DNA of 11,004 nucleotides from Actinomycetota bacterium (GTDB lineage: Bacteria > Actinomycetota > Humimicrobiia > Humimicrobiales > Humimicrobiaceae). Shown here one piece after another: positions 6,320 through 11,004 of the stretch (position 1 is its first letter; each line of letters starts with the position of its first letter). The notes below the pieces were generated by a model. It was not told the origin of the DNA. It ran no database searches and worked only from the letters and a program-made list of their open reading frames with translations. A program made the position numbers and the translations under genes. Location: assembly GCA_028696435.1 (NCBI GenBank), contig JAQVHC010000040.1:1-11004 (forward strand). Reading direction: 5' to 3'.

Positions 6320-6333
6320 TCAGGCCTGCGACA

Positions 6334-6733
6334 GTGGATTCGGCCGAAGTGCCAGATGTCTGGTCCAGGTTACGACGGCAAAGTTGGGCACGGTTGCTGC
6401 AAAAAGTCTATGAGGTCGATCCGTTTGTCTGCCCGAAATGCCAGGGAACTATGTCGGTTGTGGCTATTATCGAGGACCCCGGGGAGCTTAGCAAGATTAT
6501 CGAATGGGCTCAGCAGCAAGAAAGGGATCCACAACGTACCGCTAGTACCCATTCACCCCCCCCTTGAGCTGGCACTGGTGTTGGTATATTACCCAAAAAC
6601 GGAGTGTATGCGGAACAGGATACCATCCCAAAATCAGTGGCTTATAAGGCTTCGTGGGGGAGATATACCATTAGGCTTTGAGAAAATCGCCCGAATCAAG
6701 ACCCTGTTGACAAAACACATTAATATATTGTAA
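6334..6733 (+). pseudogene. IS91-family transposase, C-terminal remnant with frameshift
   Basis: The frame reads WSRLRRQSWARLLQKVYEVD, then PFVCPKCQGTMSVVAIIEDP, GELSKIIEWAQ, and stops at 6565-6567. The pattern RxSWARLLxKVYEVDPxxCPxCxGxMxxxAxIEDPxxxxKI is the familiar C-terminus of IS91-type (Y2/HUH) transposases, whose full length is about 350-400 residues. The HUH and tyrosine catalytic part is absent. A run of eight C (6556-6563) lies where the frame changes: one base out, the sequence continues PPLELALVLVYYPK and stays open to 6733. The same frame is open upstream through the junction with the ferritin-like fragment near 6316, so no native start remains. IS91 elements move by rolling-circle transposition and often leave one-ended fragments. 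Confidence 0.65.
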
Positions 6734-7173
6734 AGTTAATGAAAAGATAATATCGATTCATATAAGAGTATTAGAGCAAAGTATGAAAAGTTTCCTTATT
6801 TAGGGCTTTTTATATTTTGCTTTTTTATTTTGGGAAGGCAGCAGATCATACTTTAGAATGTCGGATCACGGTGCGCCCGGGGTGAGATTGTACAGTACTG
6901 TCAGTATATTAAACCGGTAGCACAGGACAATCTGCAATTAAAGATAACAGAAATTCTATCTGTGGGTCCACACTGTTGCCAGCTCAAATAATTGGCCTTT
7001 TTCTATAAAAGTTAGACATATGCTTCTTAAAGAATAATTTGAATAAATATTATATTAAAAGAGCTGATATAAAGCCGTGATAATCACTAAAGAAATCGAA
7101 ACTTCAAAAATTAAAGCTATATTATTACTCCAAAGAAATACGTTTATGGGAAATAAGTTATGCTGATAGTAGC
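6734..7173. other. Gene-free stretch between transposase remnant and structured RNA region
   Basis: No intact gene was found. A locally GC-richer patch (about 6835-6990) has an open plus frame reading GEIVQYCQYIKPVAQDN, then LQLKITEILSVGPHCCQLK, with a stop near 6991. It may be another gene scrap but matches nothing recognised. Weak T-rich hairpins occur near 6788-6815 and 6974-7005. The final 150 bases are very AT-rich and could hold a promoter for the RNA downstream, but no hexamer pair with proper spacing stood out. Confidence 0.5.
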
Positions 7174-7716
7174 TTTATTAATGTGTCTCTTAAAAAAAAG
7201 GAGGTGATAAATTAATAAGTTTATAAGTTAAAAACGGAGACACGATTAATAAAAATAGGGCTTTACAAAATTAAAAATTCAGAAGGAAACTTTTAACAAA
7301 CCGAATTTTATAAGGTCCTTTGACGAACTAGGAAAAATAGGCAACAACAGCTAAAGATGTGATATGGAAGATAGTATAAAGATATGCTGATACATAACCT
7401 ATGCCTACTAATTTCGTGAAGGTCGCAAAAAATTATTATTAGATAAAAATAATTCTAAGGGGAGGAGGTGAAAAAGTAAATCAGCCAAAACTAGGTGAGA
7501 TAAGGCTTGAATCGTATTCTAAAAATTAAATAAATAGGGGTTTCACGAAACTAAAGGCTTAAGATTGTTACCCTCCACCCTCACCTAGAAAAGCTAAAAT
7601 GGGTCAGTTTGGCCAAAGCTACTATACAAAACCAGCATGAATAAAGGGTTTTAGAAGGTGGAGGGTAACTATAAGATGGGTAGTGCCTGAAACCAACATC
7701 AGTAAAGGGTTTCAAA
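7174..7716 (+). ncRNA. Candidate large structured RNA or structured leader
   Basis: About 540 bases with no ORF contain ordered complementary segments. (1) TTTATTAA + GTGTCTC (7174-7189) pairs with GAGACAC + TTAATAAA (7237-7253). (2) AAAATTC (7274-7280) pairs with GAATTTT (7303-7309), enclosing AGAAG-GAAA-CTTTT (7281-7294), a GNRA-capped hairpin. (3) TAGGC (7338-7342) with GCCTA (7403-7407), and CAGC (7348-7351) with GCTG (7386-7389). (4) TCAGCC (7481-7486) with GGCTTGA (7504-7510, one bulge). (5) Loop segment CTAGGTGAG (7491-7499) pairs with CTCACCTAG (7580-7588). (6) GTTACCCTCCACC (7567-7579) pairs with GGTGGAGGGTAAC (7657-7669), interleaving with (5) as a pseudoknot. (7) Two sister 13-base-loop hairpins at 7628-7652 and 7688-7714. 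The unpaired parts are purine- and A-rich on the plus strand, so that strand is favoured. No terminator follows; transcription could run into the hydrolase gene 45 bases later. It matches no class I can name with confidence; length and complexity resemble OLE, ROOL or GOLLD-type RNAs only in general terms. Confidence 0.55.
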
Positions 7717-7758
7717 GTTTTGTGAAGTCACTTAATAAGAAGAAAAGGAGGATTGAAG

Positions 7759-9597
7759 ATGGATGTCATAAAGAAAAAAGCTGCGTTGTGGTTGGTAATT
7801 GGAATAGTACTAATGATAATTAGCATGGTATTTTCATCATGCATTCAAAGCTCATGGGGAAAAGTTACTGTTAAAGAGCTGAAATGGGAAACTCAGCCCG
7901 GTCTTGCACTGAGTGCATACCTGTTCATACCGGATGGGGTTTCCGCAGAGAATAAGGCGCCGGCCATTGTGACAAGCCATGGTATGTTCAACAACAAAGA
8001 GATGCAGGACGCGAACTTTGTCGAGCTCTCCAGGCGTGGCTATGTCGTACTTGCAATTGATATGCCCTCACATGGAGACTCCGATAATGTGCCTATGATT
8101 GACGGTGTACTGACCGGAATGTATGAAGCGGTTAAAATGCTCGCTTCGCTGGATTATGTAGATTCAGAAAAAATCGGCATTACAGGGCATTCCATGGGTG
8201 GTTGGTCTTGCAATGCCGCAGTTGCTGCGGATAATGCAATGGGTACTAATTTGATTTCTGCCGTTCTTTTAAATTGTTCTGAACCAACATATGTTGACGA
8301 GGAAGGGGCTTATACCAATATATATGGTAGTCGTGATGTAGGGATTATAGCAGCTCAGTATGATGAATTCTTTATGGTAGACAAGGATGAGAAAGGAAAC
8401 GCTACTGCTCCCAGAGACTACGTTAAGTATAAAAATGCACAGTCCTTCCTCTATTTCGGAACGGATCCTACAGGGAAGGATTTACGCGAACCGGATACGG
8501 TCTATCATGAGACTATTGATGGGGTAGATGCAATCCGTGTTATCTACAATCCTGCAATTACACATCCCTGGTCACATTTCTCTGCGCGTTCTACAGCCGC
8601 AACGATTGAGTTCTTTGAGGAGGCACTGGGAGCGCCTAATCCTATTCCCTCTACCAACCAGGTTTGGCAGTGGAAAGAATTTTTTAACCTGCTTGGATTG
8701 ATCGGTTTTGCAATCTTTGTGGTCAACTTTGCGATTCTGATGACGTTTACACCATTTTTCTCGTCTCTGCGGTCGAAAGAGATTGTTGCACCCAGAGAAT
8801 TTGTGCCTGGTGGGAAGTCGTGGTTCTGGGGTTCCTTAACTGCAGTAGCGATATTCGCCACAGTCGTCTACTTGCCAATTCTAAATAATGTTAATTCGTT
8901 CACGTTCTTTAAGGACCCCTGGGCGCAGAGTTCCGTATGGGGTATTAGCTTATGGGCTGCTACTACCGGCGTATTTACAATTCTGGTAATGCTTGCAAGT
9001 TATTACTTCAACGGTAAAAAGAAAGGTGTTGACCTCACGGCCTTGGGTGTAAAAATTGGCATAAAGAATCTTGGGAAGACCATTTTGCTTGCGCTAGTTG
9101 TGGTGATTGTTTCTTACGGATGGGTTTTCTTTGCCGATTATTTCTTCAAGACGGATTTCCGAATCTGGGTTTTAGCTGTCAGAGCGTTTGATTCTAGAAA
9201 GTTGTTAACTGCAGCCTTCCCTTATGCGGTACTTTTCCTGATTTATTTTATTGCTGCATCTGTGGCAACGAATTCGTTCAATTACAATACATTGGGGATG
9301 AAGAACGGAAAAAGGAAATGGGTTAACCTGGCTGTTGTTGCATTGTTCAATGCTATTCCGCCTGTTACTCTTCTGGTAATCCAATATACCAAATTCTTTA
9401 CCACTGGCCATATGATGTGGACTGATCCAGGCAGCATGTATATCGTTTGGCTAATCCCGGTAGCTGTAATTCTTCCAGTGTCAACGATCATATCACGTAA
9501 AATTTACGAAGTAACGAACAACCCATATCTGGGCGGGATAATAAATGGGATTATTGTGACACTTATCTCTTGCGCCAACACTCTTACCTGGGCATAA
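7759..9597 (+). CDS. Alpha/beta hydrolase with C-terminal multi-pass membrane domain
   Basis: A 612-residue membrane protein with two halves. Residues 8-28 are a hydrophobic anchor ending VFSSC, possibly a lipobox but with Phe at -3. Residues 35-290 form an alpha/beta hydrolase: AIVTSHGM (69-76) is the oxyanion HG, IDMPSHGDSDN (100-110) is a conserved loop, and GHSMGGW (143-149) is the nucleophile elbow with S145. D202 in QYDEFF and H269 or H273 in THPWSHFS complete a likely triad. Residues 308-612 contain about eight membrane helices, roughly at 308-330, 356-375, 393-416, 440-461, 483-503, 521-541, 560-578 and 591-610. Homologues with this layout occur in Clostridia; the substrate is unknown, perhaps a lipid or peptidic ester reached at the membrane. 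ATG 7759 is chosen over in-frame TTG 7753 because AAGGAGG (7745-7751) lies at proper spacing. Base composition is less AT-rich than the flanks. A strong terminator follows. Confidence 0.8.
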   Translation: MDVIKKKAALWLVIGIVLMIISMVFSSCIQSSWGKVTVKELKWETQPGLALSAYLFIPDGVSAENKAPAIVTSHGMFNNKEMQDANFVELSRRGYVVLAIDMPSHGDSDNVPMIDGVLTGMYEAVKMLASLDYVDSEKIGITGHSMGGWSCNAAVAADNAMGTNLISAVLLNCSEPTYVDEEGAYTNIYGSRDVGIIAAQYDEFFMVDKDEKGNATAPRDYVKYKNAQSFLYFGTDPTGKDLREPDTVYHETIDGVDAIRVIYNPAITHPWSHFSARSTAATIEFFEEALGAPNPIPSTNQVWQWKEFFNLLGLIGFAIFVVNFAILMTFTPFFSSLRSKEIVAPREFVPGGKSWFWGSLTAVAIFATVVYLPILNNVNSFTFFKDPWAQSSVWGISLWAATTGVFTILVMLASYYFNGKKKGVDLTALGVKIGIKNLGKTILLALVVVIVSYGWVFFADYFFKTDFRIWVLAVRAFDSRKLLTAAFPYAVLFLIYFIAASVATNSFNYNTLGMKNGKRKWVNLAVVALFNAIPPVTLLVIQYTKFFTTGHMMWTDPGSMYIVWLIPVAVILPVSTIISRKIYEVTNNPYLGGIINGIIVTLISCANTLTWA

Positions 9598-9616
9598 ATA
9601 TGCATTAGCTATGTCA

Positions 9617-9659
9617 AAGGAGCTGCGCTGAAAACAAACGGTGCAGCTCCTTATTTTTT
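9617..9659 (+). terminator. Strong intrinsic terminator of the hydrolase gene
   Basis: Perfect 10-bp arms AAGGAGCTGC (9617-9626) and GCAGCTCCTT (9643-9652), a 16-base loop and a tail ATTTTTT. It begins 20 bases after the hydrolase stop. Confidence 0.92.
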
Positions 9660-9819
9660 GAAAAATCGCAAGCAATACTATGATTGTTTATCAGGCTATC
9701 ACATTGAAAATTCTGATATAAATTCCTGGTTGGATTTTTTTCTTAATGGTGTGGCTGTTATAGCAGAAGAGGCAATTGATATATCTGGCCTGCCAGGGTG
9801 CCAGGGTGTAGAAATTTAA
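9652..9819 (+). pseudogene. Fic-family protein, C-terminal remnant
   Basis: The plus frame reads YFLKNRKQYYDCLSGYHIEN, then SDINSWLDFFLNGVAVIAEE and AIDISG, ending at a stop (9817-9819). The pattern KNRxxYYxxL...D...WLxFFLxGVxxxA is the region just after the catalytic core of Fic/DOC proteins, which transfer AMP or related groups to target proteins. The HPFxDGNGR active-site motif lies upstream in intact members and is absent, so this is inactive. The homology starts inside the T-tail of the hydrolase terminator, so the hydrolase block appears to have replaced the front of the gene. The last codons (GLPGCQGVEI) come from a small tandem repeat, GCCAGGGT twice near 9792-9807, and are probably not original Fic sequence. 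Confidence 0.6.
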
Positions 9820-9970
9820 GTGTAATAATTTTTGGGGAAAAGTCAGTTTACTATTAGAAATCTATTTGTTAACAATATCAGTTTCTCATTACTTAAAAAT
9901 AAAAATCTTTACTTTTATTTTTAAAGCTTCTAATAAATATCAAATGTTGCTATTGGCAATTTATAGTACC

Positions 9971-10008
9971 CAGTAGGAGCAGACATATTGTCCTGCCCCT
10001 ACTGTTTT
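9971..10008 (+). terminator. Long hairpin downstream of the DUF5661 gene
   Basis: Arms CAGTAGGAGCAG (9971-9982) and CTGCCCCTACTG (9993-10004) form 11 of 12 pairs around a 10-base loop, followed by TTTT on the plus strand. On the minus strand the odd pair becomes G-U, so the helix is complete there, but it lacks a T-run. It probably ends the minus-strand peroxiredoxin/DUF5661 transcript or blocks convergent transcription. Confidence 0.6.
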
Positions 10009-10030
10009 ACTTACTGCTTTAATAGGTTAA

Positions 10031-10333
10031 CTAAACTATTCGAATCTTTTTACCTTTTGGGTCTCCCTTAAAAGCTTCTACTGCATGTTCCCAGGCTTCT
10101 AAACCTATATCTTCATTATAGTAAATAGGAGATTCATTTAAATGCGCCAGAGCAATTTTACCTGTAATTATTGGATCGTCATTACTTACATTTGTATGGG
10201 GATCAACGGTTCCATGTTCTAACTCAATGTTAATTCCTTCCAGGTATTCCTCCGGTGTAAAACCCACTTTATCAAAATCTATACCCAGCTGTTTAGCTAT
10301 ATCCATTGCTTCAGGTAATGTAAATTTTTTCAT
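10031..10333 (-). CDS. DUF5661 family protein
   Basis: A 100-residue small soluble protein of the DUF5661 family. The N-terminus KKFTLPEAMDIAKQLGIDFD (residues 2-21) matches the family opening. The signature GINIELEHGTVDPHTNVSND (33-52) is followed by DPIITGKIALAHLNESP (52-68) and YYNEDIGLEAWEHA. The conserved ELEHG and ALAHLNE segments with His and Glu residues suggest a helical metal- or ligand-binding bundle, but no biochemical function is known to me. The start is supported by AGAGAAG about 9 bases ahead of the ATG. It lies 75 bases downstream of the peroxiredoxin gene in the same direction with no terminator between, so co-transcription is possible; a stress-related role is only an inference from that. 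Confidence 0.8.
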   Translation of the reverse strand: MKKFTLPEAMDIAKQLGIDFDKVGFTPEEYLEGINIELEHGTVDPHTNVSNDDPIITGKIALAHLNESPIYYNEDIGLEAWEHAVEAFKGDPKGKKIRIV

Positions 10334-10408
10334 CTTTGTAACTTCTCTTTCATATCTATTAATTAATATTTTTTATACTGATTTAAACTAAAAATCCTGT
10401 TGTCCTGT

Positions 10409-11004
10409 TTACTTCTTCTCTTTTTTAAAGCAAAGAAACCAGTCAAGGCAATATATTTCATCATCCTTTGACTCCATTCGTTCTTTTGCCGTACCGCATG
10501 AACCTGGTGCCGGTATTATGCAGTCATCTCCAGGTTTCCAGTTTGCAGGAGTGGCAACATTTTCCTTATCTGCCTTCTGAAGTGCTATTATCATCCTTTT
10601 TATCTCTTCCATGTTTCTACCTGTAGATGAAGGGTAATACAAAATAGCCCTTATTACCGCTTTTGGGTCTATTATAAATACTGCTCTTACTGCCTGGGTG
10701 GTAGATTGGCCCGGATGGATCATGCCAAACTTATTTGCTACTTCCATCTTTATGTCCTCTATAAGGGGAAAATTGACTTCTACGTTTTCCATGTCCTTCC
10801 ATTTTATCTTTTCCTTTATAGTCCTCAGCCATGCTATATGGGCATAAAGGGAGTCTATCGAGAGACCAATAAGCTGGGTGTTGAGTTTTTTAAACTCTTC
10901 TTCCATAGAAGCAAAGGTCATAAACTCAGTAGTGCATACCGGGGTAAAATCAGCTGGATGACTAAAAAGGATTACCCACTTTCCTTTAAAATCATCAGGG
11001 AAAT
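10409..11004 (-). CDS. Peroxiredoxin, Prx6/1-Cys group (5' end beyond the window)
   Basis: A thiol peroxidase that reduces hydrogen peroxide and organic peroxides in the cytoplasm. The frame runs off the window edge; 197 residues are visible and perhaps 20 N-terminal ones are missing. From the edge it reads FPDDFKGKWVILFSHPADF, then TPVCTTEF, the PxxxTxxC active site with the peroxidatic Cys encoded at 10936-10934. The Prx6-type features follow: LIGLSIDSLYAHIAWL, then NFPLIED, and AVRAVFIIDP with the conserved Arg. The C-terminus GDDCIIPAPGSCGTAKERME, then YCLDWFLCFKK, carries four more cysteines, as in archaeal and clostridial Prx6 proteins, where a C-terminal Cys can act as resolving residue. 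An internal ATG at 10921 is not the start, because the active site lies upstream of it. It appears intact as far as visible. Confidence 0.92.
   Translation of the reverse strand, partial: FPDDFKGKWVILFSHPADFTPVCTTEFMTFASMEEEFKKLNTQLIGLSIDSLYAHIAWLRTIKEKIKWKDMENVEVNFPLIEDIKMEVANKFGMIHPGQSTTQAVRAVFIIDPKAVIRAILYYPSSTGRNMEEIKRMIIALQKADKENVATPANWKPGDDCIIPAPGSCGTAKERMESKDDEIYCLDWFLCFKKEKK

Noticed and set aside
6835..6991. Short open frame with GEIVQYCQYIKPVAQDN as a gene
   Set aside because: No start, ribosome site or recognisable family; kept only as a comment in the gap entry.
7567..7669. Miniature inverted-repeat transposon with 13-bp ends
   Set aside because: The ends interleave with a second perfect pairing and the interior folds into further hairpins, which fits RNA structure better; no target-site duplication was seen (T/T and adjacent bases only).
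7174..7720. Group I or group II intron, RNase P RNA or tmRNA
   Set aside because: No domain V or group I core elements, no RNase P conserved blocks and no tRNA-like 3' end were seen.
8544..9675. Minus-strand frames opposite the hydrolase gene
   Set aside because: No motifs; they lie antisense to a gene with clear catalytic motifs and membrane helices.
9790..9807. Tandem GCCAGGGT repeat as a CRISPR or repeat array
   Set aside because: Only two copies with no spacers; a simple local duplication.

Overview
The window is clearly A+T-rich, with a patchwork of short, mostly unrelated genes, several decayed gene fragments and long non-coding gaps. Strong AGGAGG-type ribosome sites, an AbrB/RelE-type toxin-antitoxin pair, an archaeal/clostridial-style peroxiredoxin and a DUF5661 protein suggest an anaerobic, low-GC bacterium (Clostridia-like, or a related lineage such as Atribacterota). 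This is inference; no rRNA or other taxonomic marker is present.

Layout. 1-433: no gene seen. 434-1663 (-): secreted lipoprotein with an Ig-like segment and a DUF2927-like C-terminal domain. 2036-2567 (+): two-gene AbrB/MazE antitoxin plus RelE-superfamily toxin operon behind an extended -10 promoter. 2764-3175: graveyard of a truncated DUF429 gene and a zinc-ribbon gene broken by a 6-bp tandem duplication. 3334-4353 (-): PD-(D/E)XK nuclease-like protein. 4472-5023 (-): winged-helix plus nucleotidyltransferase protein whose start region carries two perfect nested palindromes. 5081-5250: frameshifted remnant of a small protein. 5298-6140 (+): SDH-family Clp-fold serine protease, less AT-rich than its surroundings. 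6203-6319: first 38 codons of a ferritin-like gene, cut off where an IS91-type transposase C-terminus begins (6334-6567). 6734-7173: no gene.

7174-7716 (+) is the most interesting stretch. It has no ORF but holds a series of strong complementary segments, including a 13-bp stem and a 9-bp stem that interleave as a pseudoknot, a GAAA-capped hairpin, two sister hairpins with a compensated stem change, and Shine-Dalgarno-like sequences with no start codon. It looks like a large structured RNA or an unusually long structured leader. It lies directly upstream of 7759-9597 (+), an alpha/beta hydrolase with a large C-terminal membrane domain, which ends in a strong intrinsic terminator. A Fic-protein remnant (9652-9819) abuts that terminator.

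10031-10333 (-) encodes a DUF5661 protein. 10409 to beyond 11004 (-) encodes a peroxiredoxin of the Prx6/1-Cys group that runs off the window. These two lie in the same direction and may share a transcript.

Functionally, the toxin-antitoxin pair, the nuclease-like gene, the HTH-nucleotidyltransferase gene, the transposase remnant and the many broken genes mark an accessory, recombining region. The peroxiredoxin end looks like ordinary chromosomal oxidative-stress housekeeping.
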